NCBI GenBank assembly: GCA_945869305.1
Contig: CAMBOH010000005.1
Coordinates: forward strand, 1 to 53,968
DNA: 53,968 nt
Reading direction: 5' to 3'
Origin: an uncultured bacterium
GTDB lineage: Bacteria > Bacteroidota > Bacteroidia > Bacteroidales > Bacteroidaceae
The notes beneath the pieces are model-generated. The model made no database searches. It was not told the origin of the DNA and saw nothing but the letters and a program-made list of their open reading frames with translations. Made by a program: the position numbers and the translations under genes. Below are positions 27,491-36,497 of this stretch, in pieces. Each line of letters starts with the position of its first letter. Position 1 is the first letter of the stretch.

Positions 27491-28729
27491 ATGACTGACC
27501 CCCAACACATACGCATTGCCGACTACAACTATCCTTTGCCTGACCACCGCATAGCCAAATATCCGAAGGCTGTGCGCGACGAGTCGAAACTCCTGCTCTA
27601 CCGCCAGGGCGAAATCAGCGAGGACGTTTTCCACCACCTGCCGCAATACCTCCCTGCGGGCGAGCTGCTGGTATTCAACAACACCAAGGTCATCCAGGCG
27701 CGCCTGCACTTCCACAAAAGTACGGGCGCATTGATTGAGGTGTTCTGCCTCGAACCGCACACGCCGCTCGACTATCAGGTCAACTTCGCCTCGACCCGCC
27801 AGGTTTCGTGGACCTGTCTGGTGGGCAACCTGAAGAAGTGGAAGGGAGGGAAGCTGGAACGCCCCATCCAAGTGGGACAGAAGCAGCTCACACTCACAGC
27901 CGAACGGCGGGGACTGAGCGGCACAGGCCACGAGGTGGTGTTCAGCTGGCAGGATGACACCGTGACCTTTGCCGAAGTGCTCGAAGCCATCGGCGAACTG
28001 CCCATTCCGCCCTACCTGAACCGCGACACCGAGCCTGCCGACCTGCGCACCTACCAGACGGTGTACAGCAAGGTGAAAGGCTCAGTGGCGGCACCGACCG
28101 CCGGCCTGCACTTCACCGAACGGGTACTCAGCGAGCTGGACAGCAAGGGCATCGAACGGAACGAAATCACCCTGCACGTCGGGGCAGGCACCTTCAAGCC
28201 TGTGAAGGCTGACGAAATCGGCGGACACGCCATGCACGCCGAATGGATCGCCGTGAAGCGCGAAAGCATCGAACGGCTGCTGGCCCACAATGCCCGCTGC
28301 ATAGCCGTGGGCACAACCTCGGTGCGCACGCTCGAAAGCCTCTACTACATCGGCATTCTCGCCCACGACAACCCCGATGCCACCCCCGACGACCTGCATG
28401 TGCCGCAATGGATGCCCTATGAGCTGGAAGCCTCCGGCCGCCAGCTGCCTACGGCGCGCGAGTCGCTGCAAGCCCTGCTCGACTACATGGTGCGCCACGA
28501 GCTGCCCGTGCTGCACACCGCCACACAAATCATCATTGCCCCAGGCTACCACTACCACATCGTGCGCGGCATCGTCACCAACTTCCACCAGCCGCAAAGC
28601 ACGCTGCTGCTGCTGGTTTCGGCCCTGGTGGGAAACGACTGGCGACGCATCTATGACTACGCGCTCAGCCACGACTTCCGCTTCCTGAGCTACGGCGATA
28701 GCTCACTGCTGCTGCCCGACGCGCTCTGA
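27491..28729 (+). CDS. queA: S-adenosylmethionine:tRNA ribosyltransferase-isomerase QueA
   Basis: Encodes 412 residues. It transfers the ribose part of SAM to preQ1 in tRNA, the step that makes epoxyqueuosine. Family stretches are 'ELLVFNNTKVIQARL', 'VAAPTAGLHFTERVL', 'HVGAGTFKPVKADEI', 'AVGTTSVRTLES' and 'IVTNFHQPQSTLLLLVSAL'. It is longer than the roughly 356-residue E. coli enzyme, with the extra residues in the last third; this seems usual in Bacteroidetes. It stands alone, followed by a 21-bp tandem repeat and a strong hairpin before the convergent pseudouridine synthase gene. Confidence 0.95.
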   Translation: MTDPQHIRIADYNYPLPDHRIAKYPKAVRDESKLLLYRQGEISEDVFHHLPQYLPAGELLVFNNTKVIQARLHFHKSTGALIEVFCLEPHTPLDYQVNFASTRQVSWTCLVGNLKKWKGGKLERPIQVGQKQLTLTAERRGLSGTGHEVVFSWQDDTVTFAEVLEAIGELPIPPYLNRDTEPADLRTYQTVYSKVKGSVAAPTAGLHFTERVLSELDSKGIERNEITLHVGAGTFKPVKADEIGGHAMHAEWIAVKRESIERLLAHNARCIAVGTTSVRTLESLYYIGILAHDNPDATPDDLHVPQWMPYELEASGRQLPTARESLQALLDYMVRHELPVLHTATQIIIAPGYHYHIVRGIVTNFHQPQSTLLLLVSALVGNDWRRIYDYALSHDFRFLSYGDSSLLLPDAL

Positions 28730-28764
28730 CGCACGCCGCCCCCCTCAGCAACGGGCCGGCAACA

Positions 28765-28840
28765 TGCCGAACCGGAAATCCTAAGTGCCGAACCGGAAAT
28801 CCTGAGTGCCGAGTCAGAAATCCCAAGTGCCGAGTTGTCA
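28765..28840. repeat. 21-bp tandem repeat, about 3.6 copies
   Basis: Units 'TGCCGAACCGGAAATCCT' plus AAG or GAG, the third copy diverged, directly after queA. Confidence 0.8.
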
Positions 28841-28869
28841 TTGGCGCGATGCCTGACGGCCCTACGAAG

Positions 28870-28913
28870 ATGCCGCCTTGCTGTTCCGAACCAACGGAAC
28901 AGCAAGGCGGCAT
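28870..28913. terminator. Bidirectional hairpin terminator between convergent genes
   Basis: A perfect 19-bp stem, 'ATGCCGCCTTGCTGTTCCG' against its complement, with an AACCAA loop. The T-run is short (three T), so termination may rest on the stem strength. It serves queA and the opposite gene. Confidence 0.75.
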
Positions 28914-28945
28914 TTCAGATAGTCGGCCAGCCGGGAGCGAGGTTG

Positions 28946-29665
28946 TCACCTACACCCCGAGACCTCACCCTGCGCTTCGGGGGGCTCCGCACCGGGTAGT
29001 GCCTCGCCAAACACCTTCCACACCCCTTCGGGATAAGGCGCGTCGACCGAGATGAGCTGGTGGCTCACGGGGTGTTCGAACTCGATGTGGCGGGCATGGA
29101 GCGATATGGAACCGTCCGGATTGGAACGGCGTGCCCCATACTTGAGGTCGCCCTTGATGACACAGCCTATGGCCGCGAGCTGGCAGCGTATCTGATGGTG
29201 GCGGCCCGTGTGGAGATTCACCTCCAACAGGTGGTAGCGCTCGGAGGAGGCCAGCAAGGTGTAGTCGAGCACGGCCTGCTTGCTTCCGGCCACCTGCCGG
29301 TCATGGGCATAGGCCTTGTTCTGCCGCTCGTTCCGGGTGAGCCAGTGAACGAGCGTGCGGTGCGGTTCAGCCGGCCTTCCGCAGGCCACGGCATGGTAAC
29401 ACTTGCGCACCTTTCCCTGCTGGAACATGGCGTTCAGCCGGGCCAGGGCCTTGCTGGTGCGGGCAAAGACCACCACGCCGCTGACCGGCCTGTCGAGCCG
29501 GTGAACCACGCCCAGAAACACCTGGCCGGGCTTGGCGTACTTTTCCTTGATATACTGCTTGACCGTTTCCGACAGCGGACGGTCTCCGGTCTTGTCGCCC
29601 TGTACGATTTCGCCCGGCTCCTTGTTTACAATAATGAGGTGGTTGTCTTCGTAGAGTACTTGCAC
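28946..29665 (-). CDS. RluA-family RNA pseudouridine synthase
   Basis: Encodes 239 residues if translation starts at the GTG at 29665 ('VQVLYEDNHLIIVNKEPG'). The called ORF runs 69 codons further up to 29872, but that part has no family-like sequence and overlaps the terminator of fabG, so I reject it. The catalytic motif is 'VVHRLDRPVSGVVVFART' with Asp58; 'LHTGRHHQIRCQLAAIG' and the closing 'LISVDAPYP' also fit. There is no S4 domain, so it belongs with the short RluA/RluD-like enzymes that modify rRNA or tRNA; the target site cannot be told. It is convergent with queA. Confidence 0.88.
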   Translation of the reverse strand: MQVLYEDNHLIIVNKEPGEIVQGDKTGDRPLSETVKQYIKEKYAKPGQVFLGVVHRLDRPVSGVVVFARTSKALARLNAMFQQGKVRKCYHAVACGRPAEPHRTLVHWLTRNERQNKAYAHDRQVAGSKQAVLDYTLLASSERYHLLEVNLHTGRHHQIRCQLAAIGCVIKGDLKYGARRSNPDGSISLHARHIEFEHPVSHQLISVDAPYPEGVWKVFGEALPGAEPPEAQGEVSGCR

Positions 29666-29820
29666 GGCGTTGACTTGCTGTATAAACGGGTTGACAGGCT
29701 GCACACACTGTAACCCAAGTGAAGGACTAAAGAAAGGGGGGGCTCTATAAATCAGGTTTGCAGCACGTCCCGCAGGACTACCCACGTATTCCGGCCTAAT
29801 TGATAGAACACCCCTAAAAT

Positions 29821-29866
29821 CCATTGGGTCGCAAACATGTCTGGAACGATGCTTGCGGCCCAATGG
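29821..29866 (-). terminator. Terminator after fabG
   Basis: CCATTGGG, CGCAA and CAT pair with ATG, TTGCG and CCCAATGG, 16 pairs with two small internal mismatches and a 10-base loop, then ATTTTA on the minus strand, starting 28 bases after the fabG stop. Confidence 0.7.
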
Positions 29867-29893
29867 GAACAACTTGCGAAATGGGCGAACCGA

Positions 29894-30640
29894 TTACATG
29901 TTCATGCCACCGTCAACCTGGATTACCTGGCCTGTAACATAGCTGGCCAGGTCAGAGGCGAGGAAGGTGGCCACATCGGCGATGTCTTCGGGCTTTCCGC
30001 CGCGACGCAGGGGGATGGCCTTCATCCACTCCTTGCGCACCTCCTCAGAGAGAGCAGCTGTCATGGCCGTTTCGATGAAGCCCGGAGCGATAGCGTTGGC
30101 ACGCACGCCACGGCTACCCATTTCCTGGGCCACGCTCTTGGCCAGTGCGATCATGCCGGCCTTCGACGCAGCGTAGTTTGACTGTCCGGCATTGCCGTGA
30201 ACGCCAACCACCGAAGCCATGTTGATAATCGAGCCGCCACGCTGGCGCATCATGATGGGGGTGCAGGCATGGATGAAGTTGAAAGCCGACTTCAGGTTCA
30301 CGCCGATAACGGCATCCCACTGCTGTTCGGTCATGCGGATCATGAGTCCGTCCTTGGTGATGCCTGCATTGTTGACCAGCACGTCGATGGAGCCGAAATC
30401 CTCGTGTACCTTCTTCACCACCTCAGCGGTCTGGGCAAAGTCGGCAGCGTTCGAGGCGTAAGCCTGGCACTTCACGCCCTTGGCTTCGATTTCCTGACGG
30501 GTGGCCTCGCCATTCTCGTCAATCACCAAGTCGGTGAATGCAATGTTGGCGCCTTCTTCGGCGAACTTCAGTGCAATAGCCTTGCCGATGCCGCGGGCAG
30601 CGCCGGTGATCAAGGCGGTCTTTCCTGTTAAGAGTCCCAT
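29894..30640 (-). CDS. fabG: 3-oxoacyl-[ACP] reductase FabG
   Basis: Encodes 248 residues, a short-chain dehydrogenase that reduces 3-oxoacyl-ACP with NADPH in fatty acid elongation. Seen: the nucleotide site 'ITGAARGIGKAIAL', 'VLVNNAGITKDGLMIRM', the catalytic Ser in 'NMASVVGVHGNAGQ', and 'SNYAASKAGM' with the Tyr-x3-Lys pair. The C-terminus 'YVTGQVIQVDGGMNM' is diagnostic of FabG. Length is normal. It lies 32 bases downstream of a TetR regulator gene on the same strand and is very probably co-transcribed with it. Confidence 0.95.
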   Translation of the reverse strand: MGLLTGKTALITGAARGIGKAIALKFAEEGANIAFTDLVIDENGEATRQEIEAKGVKCQAYASNAADFAQTAEVVKKVHEDFGSIDVLVNNAGITKDGLMIRMTEQQWDAVIGVNLKSAFNFIHACTPIMMRQRGGSIINMASVVGVHGNAGQSNYAASKAGMIALAKSVAQEMGSRGVRANAIAPGFIETAMTAALSEEVRKEWMKAIPLRRGGKPEDIADVATFLASDLASYVTGQVIQVDGGMNM

Positions 30641-30672
30641 TGTTTTGTCTATTGGTTTATGATTTTGAAGTT

Positions 30673-31284
30673 TTAGTTCAGTATGCTGTGGTGAGAGGCG
30701 ACGGGCATGTCGAGCACGCGCATCAGTATGTCCTTCACCATGGGGTAGGTTTCATCCTCCGACAGTCCGACACCCAAACGGTCGTAGATGTACGGCACTT
30801 CCAGCCCCTTGATGGTGCAATGGATGATGTCGGACATCAGCCCCACGTGCATCACCCTGAAGCGTCCGGCATCGACACCCTGTTGGAGGATGGCGGTGAG
30901 CACGCGGTGCTCCTCCTCGTCAAAGGCGCGGCGCACCTTCTCTACCATCCAGATGTTGCGGAAGAACTCGGCACGCAGCGTACCGTTTCGCGCCACCGTC
31001 TCGCGTATGGTCTGCAAGTGGGTGTAAATGAGTTTGAACAGCTTCTCCTCGGGCGGCACATCCATGTCGAGCACAGCCGACATGTTCTGCGAAAGCCGTG
31101 CCAGCTCCTCCTCAATGACCGCATAATAGATTTCCTCCTTGTTGCGGAAGTAGGTGTAAAGTGTACGCCGTCCGCGCCCTGAGGCGGCAGCAATATCATT
31201 CATTGTTGTAGCCTCAAGCCCTTTGTGGGCGAACAGTTCGCGAGCCACCTCTATCAGCCTTTCACGGGTTTTGGATGTCGACAT
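30673..31284 (-). CDS. TetR/AcrR-family transcriptional regulator
   Basis: Start taken at the ATG 31284 ('MSTSKTRERLIEVARELF'), 12 codons inside the called ORF; this gives 203 residues. The N-terminal helix-turn-helix domain is clear: 'HKGLEATTMNDIAAASGRGR', 'TLYTYFRNKEEIYYAV'. The C-terminal ligand domain is all-helical and not assigned to a ligand class. It precedes fabG on one transcript, so a role in controlling lipid synthesis or envelope stress is a reasonable guess. Its promoter lies in a repeat unit, but no clear palindromic operator was picked out. Confidence 0.9.
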   Translation of the reverse strand: MSTSKTRERLIEVARELFAHKGLEATTMNDIAAASGRGRRTLYTYFRNKEEIYYAVIEEELARLSQNMSAVLDMDVPPEEKLFKLIYTHLQTIRETVARNGTLRAEFFRNIWMVEKVRRAFDEEEHRVLTAILQQGVDAGRFRVMHVGLMSDIIHCTIKGLEVPYIYDRLGVGLSEDETYPMVKDILMRVLDMPVASHHSILN

Positions 31285-31336
31285 AGTGCGGATGTATTCA
31301 GAATGATTGTTTAAGCACAATTTGGCTTTCAGTGTG

Positions 31337-31435
31337 CAAAGTTAGTGCAAGGCGAGCGAAGTGCAAAAGAAAAGCTGAAAGATTTTCGTTTTGCACTGCC
31401 GAGCCGCAGCCTGACTTATCAAAAGTTAGTGCAAG
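31337..31435. repeat. Promoter-bearing palindromic repeat plus partial copy
   Basis: One full unit 'AAAGTTAGTGCAAGGCGAGC...GCAGCCTGACTT' and the start of a second at 31420. On the minus strand it gives TTTG (31367-31364), 19-base spacer and TAACTTTG (31344-31337), a good promoter for the TetR-fabG pair about 45 bases upstream of the TetR start. Arms GCAAAAG.../...CGTTTTGC pair. Confidence 0.8.
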
Positions 31436-31491
31436 GCGAGGCCCGAGAGAGTCATATAATTCAATTTTCGCAAGTATTCACTTGTGGTTAA

Positions 31492-31794
31492 CAAGCGTTC
31501 AAGGAGCGGGCTGAAAGCCCAGCAAGCGCATAGCCCAGGGCAGCGCCCTGGGTTGGTCAACCGCCGCAAAGTGCGCCCTGCAAGGGCAAAAGCATTGACA
31601 CAAAGGGCAAAAGCATGGATGCAAAGGGCAAAAGCATGGATGCAAAACCCATGTATTCTAACGCTTTTGCCCCTTCAGGGCGAGCTTAATCGCCTCATTC
31701 CACCCAGGGCGTTGCCCTGGGCTAAGCGCTTGTTGGGCTTTCAGCCCGCTCATTAAACGCATGTTTCCCCCTCGGGGCGTGCCTTGAACGTTTG
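31492..31794. repeat. 303-bp REP-like element with 50-bp inverted arms
   Basis: Bounded by CAAGCGTTCAAGG (31492-31504) and CCTTGAACGTTTG (31782-31794), 12 of 13 complementary. Inside, the arms 31504-31553 and 31702-31751 are inverted copies at 47 of 50 positions and themselves hold smaller palindromes (GGGCTGAAAGCCC, CCCAGGGCAGCGCCCTGGG). The centre has three tandem 21-base units of 'AAAGGGCAAAAGCATGGATGC' type (31581-31644) and one inverted partner 'GCTTTTGCCCCTT'. No transposase ORF. With the promoter repeat it explains the 640-base gap between tetR and tamB. Confidence 0.85.
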
Positions 31795-31909
31795 CATATG
31801 CGCCTAATTGAACTTGCGAAACAGTCATATAACTTGTTACCTTCTCCCCTCATTGCCCGAAAAAGATTAAACCGCCCTCCACACATGTGTGCGCATACAA
31901 TAAAATCCT

Positions 31910-31917
31910 TACATTTG
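31910..31917 (+). promoter_or_regulatory. Possible -7 element right at the tamB start
   Basis: TACATTTG ends 5 bases before the ATG at 31923, so a start at the usual distance would give a leaderless or nearly leaderless mRNA. The upstream TTTG element is poor. Confidence 0.35.
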
Positions 31918-31922
31918 CACCT

Positions 31923-34900
31923 ATGAAGAAGAAGAACAGACGACTCATCCGATGGGCGGCGGCCATTCTGGTGTCCCCCATAGCACTCTTCCTGCTGCTG
32001 GCCCTGCTGATATATTTGCCCCCGGTGCAGAACTTCGTGGTGCAGAAAGCCACCGAAGTGCTGTCGGAACGCATGGGCATGGACATACGCATCGGCAAGG
32101 TGCGGCTGGCCTTTCCGCTGGACCTGGCCATCCACCACACCCTCGCCATCGAGGCGGGCGACACACTGTTGGACGCCCGGAGCCTGCGGCTCAACGTGCA
32201 GATGCTGCCGCTGCTGAAGGGAAGGGCCGAGGTAGACGGTGTGGAACTCTACGACGTGAAGCTCGACACCAAGAGCTACCTGCCCGACACGCACCTCAAG
32301 GGACGCGCCGGCGAACTCACCGCCGAAGCCCACAGCATTGACTGGAAAAACGAGCGGGTGCGGCTCGACCGCTTCAGGCTGAAAGATGCCCGGTTCACGG
32401 TGGCGCTGAGCGACACGGCCCAGAAGGACACTGTGCCCAGCACGGCGCAGTGGGTGGTACAGGTGGTACAGGCCGACATCGAACGGTCGCACATCCAGCT
32501 CCACATGCCAGGCGACTCCATGCGCGTCGGCCTGCAGATTGGTGCGGCGGCCCTGCGCGACGGCTGCTTCGACACAGGCCGGGGAGACTATGCCGTGCGC
32601 TCGCTGCTGATGCGCCACTCTGGCATCAGCTACGACCTGACCTATCAGCCCGAAGCCGCGGGACTCGACCCCAACCACCTGGCCTTCACAGAGCTGAACC
32701 TGAAGCTCGACACCCTGCACTACACACAGCAGGGAGTGCTCACGGCCGGACTCGGCGGACTCTCCCTGAAGGAGAAGAGCGGACTGGCGGTGAGCCGGCT
32801 GCAAGGCAGCCTATATATGGACAGCACCCGGCTCCGTCTGCCGGCACTGAACCTGCGCACCCCCTACTCGCGGGTGGATGCCTCCGTGAGCTTCGACTTC
32901 AAGGCTCTCCGGGCCGGACAAGGCGGCCACTGCCACCTCGACGTAGATGCCAGCATCGGCCGTGAAGACCTGCGCTGCATCGCTTCAGGGCTGGCTGACC
33001 CCGCCTGTCTGAACCTGCTGCCCGCACAGTCCCTCACGCTGAAGGCGCAGGCCGAGGGGAACATGGACCACCTGAGGCTGCCGCAACTATCGCTCCACCT
33101 GCCAGGCATGGCCCGCCTGGAAGCCAAAGGCTATGTGACACAACCGATGAGCGAACGCCGGAGCGGACACTTAGAGGCCGACCTGCGCACGCAGAACCTG
33201 ACGGCGGTGAAGAGTCTGATGCCGGCCTCGCTGAGACAGACCATCGACATTCCGAACGGCCTGGCAGCACGGGGCACGGCCGACTTCCAGGCCGACGACT
33301 ACAAGGCCCAGTTGCGCGTGCAGGCTCCCGGCGGCACCCTACAGGCCAAAGCCACGCTGAACCTGCGTGGCGAATCCTACAGGTTAGCGGCCCAGGCTGC
33401 GCACTTCCCCATCCACCGCTTCGTAAAGGGCATGCCTCTTTCTCCCTTTACCGGACAGCTGCGCATCTCGGGCCAAGGACTCGACGTGCTGTCGCCCCGC
33501 AGTTCGCTCACAGCCGACGCCCGCATCGACCAGCTGGCCTACAGCACCTACAGCCTCAACGGCACCTCGCTGCAAGCCCGCCTGCGTGGCGGCAAGCTCC
33601 AGGCGGACTTCGCCGCCAACAACAACTGGATCGAGGCCTCGGGACAGCTGGCAGGACTGCTGGACAGCAAGGGCTACGACCTGCAACTGCGCACCGACGT
33701 GGCGGCCCTTCACCTGCATGAACTGGACGCAGCGCGCGACACGCTGACCATCGGCACGGTGGCGCAGCTCGACTTCAAGGCGAATGCCGCACTCACGCGC
33801 CTGTCGCTCGGCGGCAGCCTGCGCACCAACACCTTTACCACTCCGCGCATCAGCAACCTGGCCAAGGACGTGACCTTTGACTTTGCCACCTCGGCCGACA
33901 CGACCACTGCCTCGGTGGCGGCCGGCGACCTGACGCTGCGCCTGGGCAGCAAGAAGGAAATTGCCGCACTCACCGTACAGCTGCAACGCTTTGCCAGCGA
34001 ACTGATGCGTCAGGCCGGCAACTACGAGCTGGACCAGGAACGGCTCAAGACCTTCCTGCCTACCCTCTCATTCTATCTGGATGCCGGACGCGACAACCCG
34101 CTCTACAACATAGCGCGCATCAAGGGCTACTCCTTCCACTCGGCCTACATCAACCTCAACACCGACCCGCGCCAGGGCATGTCGGGCGATGCCCGCATCA
34201 GCGCGCTGAAGATGGGCGCCCTGCTGCTCGACTCCATCCGCGCGAATATCGTGCAGGACTCGACCGGCGTGCAGCTCTATGCGCTGGTGAAGAACGGCCG
34301 GAAGAACCCCACTCCCCTCGAAGTGCGCTGCAAGTCGTACGTCCTGCCCACCGGTGCCGGTCTGGAACTGAAATATCTCGACAGCGAAGGCCAGACGGGC
34401 GTTGACCTGGGTGTGCGCGCCGAACTGGCCGAAGGGGGGCTGCAAGTGCGGCTCTACCCCGAACATCCCGTGCTGGCCTACCGCAACTTCAAGCTCAACA
34501 AGGACAACTTTGTCTTTCTGGGCAAGGACAAGAGCATACGTGCCGACATCGACCTGCTGGCCGACGACGGCACCGGACTGAAGATCTACGGTGAGCCGCG
34601 CGACTCGATGAACGACCTCACCGTGAGCGTGAACCAGCTGAACCTGGGCGAGCTGTCGACCGTGCTGCCCTACCTGCCCCGCTTCACGGGCATGCTCAGC
34701 GGCGACATCCACGTGACTAACGACACGCTCCACTCCCAACTCTCGGCCATGGCCTCCTTCCAAGCCGACGGCTTCGAGTATGAGGGCGTCGCGCTGGGCG
34801 ACATCGGCCTCGAAGTGCTCTACCTGCCCAAGACAGGCGGCGAGCACCACGCCTCAGCCTTCATCAGCACGGCAGGCGAAGAAGTGCTGGCCTGCAACGG

Positions 34901-36491
34901 CACCTACTTTGACCGCGACGGCGGCCTGTTTGAAGGCGACGCGCAGCTCCACGACTTCCCGCTGGCCCTGCTCAACGGCTTCATGGCCGGCACCGACGTG
35001 GCCCTGAAGGGAAAGGCGGCAGGCGAACTCTCCGTCACGGGCAGCCTCGACCGGCCCGTACTCAACGGCTCGCTCGACCTCGACTCGGCCCACATCTACT
35101 CCGATGTCTACGGCTTCGACTTCCGCACCGACGAACGGGCACTTGAGCTCAACGACAGCCGCCTGCTCTTCAGCGACTACAAGCTCTACTCGACGGGCAA
35201 GGAGCCGCTGGTGCTCAACGGGGTGTTTGACATGTCCGACTTTGCGCGCATGTCGATGGACTTCGACATGAAGGCGCAGAACTTCGAACTCATCAACACC
35301 GGCAAGAAAGCCCAGTCGCTGGTGTTCGGCAAGGTCTATGCCAACTATCTGGGCACGCTGAAGGGCACGACCGACAACCTGGCCATCCAGGGCAAGCTCG
35401 AAGTGCTCGACCGCACCGACATGACCTACATACTCAAAGACTCGCCGCTCTCGGTCGACGACCGGCTGAACAACCTTGTCGAGTTTGTCAGCTTCTCCGA
35501 CACCACACAACACACGCTGGCCAAGCCCGCGCCCGAAGGCTCCTTCGACCTCACGCTGGGCATATCCATCAGCGATGCCGCCCGCTTCCACTGCAAGCTG
35601 AGCGACGACGGACAGAGCTATGTGGACCTCGAAGGCGGCGGCGACCTCACCCTGCGCATGACCCCACAGGGCGAAATGCGACTTACGGGCCGCTTCACAA
35701 CCAACAGCGGCGAAATGAAGTATACCCTGCCCGTCATTCCGCTCAAGACGTTCAAGCTCACCCAAGGCTCGTATGTCGAATTTACCGGCGACCCGATGAA
35801 CCCGACCCTGAGCATAGCCGCCAAAGAGCGCACCAAGGCCGTCGTCACCGACAACGGACAGCAGCGCTCGGTGGCCTTCGATGTGGGTGTGGCCCTGACA
35901 AAGCCGCTGGACGAAATGGGACTGGAGTTCACCATTGAGGCTCCCGAGGACCTCACCGTACAGAACCAGCTGGCCTCGATGAGTGCCGAGCAGCGCGGCA
36001 AGGCGGCTGTGACCATGATGGCCACCGGCATGTACATGACCGACGAGACCATGATGTCGGGCAGCGGATTCAAGGCCAACAACGCGCTCAATGCCTTCCT
36101 CCAGAGCGAGATACAGAACATCGCAGGCTCGGCCCTCCGCACCATCGACATCAACCTGGGTGTCGAGAGCGGCACCAGCGAAGCCGGCACCTCCACCACC
36201 GACTACTCCTTCCAGTTTGCCAAGCGCTTCTGGGGCAACCGCATCAGCGTCATCATCGGAGGCAAGGTGTCGACCGGGGCCGACGCGACCAACTCGGCCG
36301 AAAGCTTCATCAGCAACATTTCGGTCGAATACCGTCTCGACCGCAGCGCGACACGCTACGTCAAGGTGTTCTACGACCGCGAGACGCAAGACCCGCTTGA
36401 AGGACAGCTCACCAAGACGGGCGCAGGCCTCGTGCTGCGCCGCAAGACCGACAAGCTCGGCGAACTCTTTGTTTTTAAGAAAAAGAAGTAA
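31923..36491 (+). CDS. tamB: TamB-like translocation and assembly module protein
   Basis: Start at ATG 31923 ('MKKKNRRLIRWAAAILVSP'), 12 codons inside the ORF, giving 1522 residues. One inner-membrane anchor (about 10-32) is followed by an enormous periplasmic region of repeating short beta strands, expected to form a beta-taco groove that carries lipid or unfolded protein across the periplasm, and a C-terminal DUF490/TamB domain (about 1130-1522) with 'TGRFTTNSGEMKYTLPVIPL' and 'YSFQFAKRFWGNRISVIIGG'. It ends 6 bases before the tamL start, so both halves of the machine are made together. Name by homology pattern and neighbour. Confidence 0.93.
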   Translation: MKKKNRRLIRWAAAILVSPIALFLLLALLIYLPPVQNFVVQKATEVLSERMGMDIRIGKVRLAFPLDLAIHHTLAIEAGDTLLDARSLRLNVQMLPLLKGRAEVDGVELYDVKLDTKSYLPDTHLKGRAGELTAEAHSIDWKNERVRLDRFRLKDARFTVALSDTAQKDTVPSTAQWVVQVVQADIERSHIQLHMPGDSMRVGLQIGAAALRDGCFDTGRGDYAVRSLLMRHSGISYDLTYQPEAAGLDPNHLAFTELNLKLDTLHYTQQGVLTAGLGGLSLKEKSGLAVSRLQGSLYMDSTRLRLPALNLRTPYSRVDASVSFDFKALRAGQGGHCHLDVDASIGREDLRCIASGLADPACLNLLPAQSLTLKAQAEGNMDHLRLPQLSLHLPGMARLEAKGYVTQPMSERRSGHLEADLRTQNLTAVKSLMPASLRQTIDIPNGLAARGTADFQADDYKAQLRVQAPGGTLQAKATLNLRGESYRLAAQAAHFPIHRFVKGMPLSPFTGQLRISGQGLDVLSPRSSLTADARIDQLAYSTYSLNGTSLQARLRGGKLQADFAANNNWIEASGQLAGLLDSKGYDLQLRTDVAALHLHELDAARDTLTIGTVAQLDFKANAALTRLSLGGSLRTNTFTTPRISNLAKDVTFDFATSADTTTASVAAGDLTLRLGSKKEIAALTVQLQRFASELMRQAGNYELDQERLKTFLPTLSFYLDAGRDNPLYNIARIKGYSFHSAYINLNTDPRQGMSGDARISALKMGALLLDSIRANIVQDSTGVQLYALVKNGRKNPTPLEVRCKSYVLPTGAGLELKYLDSEGQTGVDLGVRAELAEGGLQVRLYPEHPVLAYRNFKLNKDNFVFLGKDKSIRADIDLLADDGTGLKIYGEPRDSMNDLTVSVNQLNLGELSTVLPYLPRFTGMLSGDIHVTNDTLHSQLSAMASFQADGFEYEGVALGDIGLEVLYLPKTGGEHHASAFISTAGEEVLACNGTYFDRDGGLFEGDAQLHDFPLALLNGFMAGTDVALKGKAAGELSVTGSLDRPVLNGSLDLDSAHIYSDVYGFDFRTDERALELNDSRLLFSDYKLYSTGKEPLVLNGVFDMSDFARMSMDFDMKAQNFELINTGKKAQSLVFGKVYANYLGTLKGTTDNLAIQGKLEVLDRTDMTYILKDSPLSVDDRLNNLVEFVSFSDTTQHTLAKPAPEGSFDLTLGISISDAARFHCKLSDDGQSYVDLEGGGDLTLRMTPQGEMRLTGRFTTNSGEMKYTLPVIPLKTFKLTQGSYVEFTGDPMNPTLSIAAKERTKAVVTDNGQQRSVAFDVGVALTKPLDEMGLEFTIEAPEDLTVQNQLASMSAEQRGKAAVTMMATGMYMTDETMMSGSGFKANNALNAFLQSEIQNIAGSALRTIDINLGVESGTSEAGTSTTDYSFQFAKRFWGNRISVIIGGKVSTGADATNSAESFISNISVEYRLDRSATRYVKVFYDRETQDPLEGQLTKTGAGLVLRRKTDKLGELFVFKKKK

Positions 36492-36497
36492 AGACGC

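Noticed and set aside
31581-31644. Possible CRISPR-like array (three 21-bp units)
   Set aside because: The units are directly adjacent with no spacers, lie inside a REP-like element, and no cas genes are in the window.
31492-31794. Insertion sequence
   Set aside because: It has terminal inverted repeats but no transposase ORF, so at most it is non-autonomous.
34854-36389. 511-residue minus-strand ORF inside tamB
   Set aside because: It is antisense to a well-supported coding frame and rich in Val, Glu, Gly and His, the usual look of a shadow frame in GC-rich DNA; no motif is seen.
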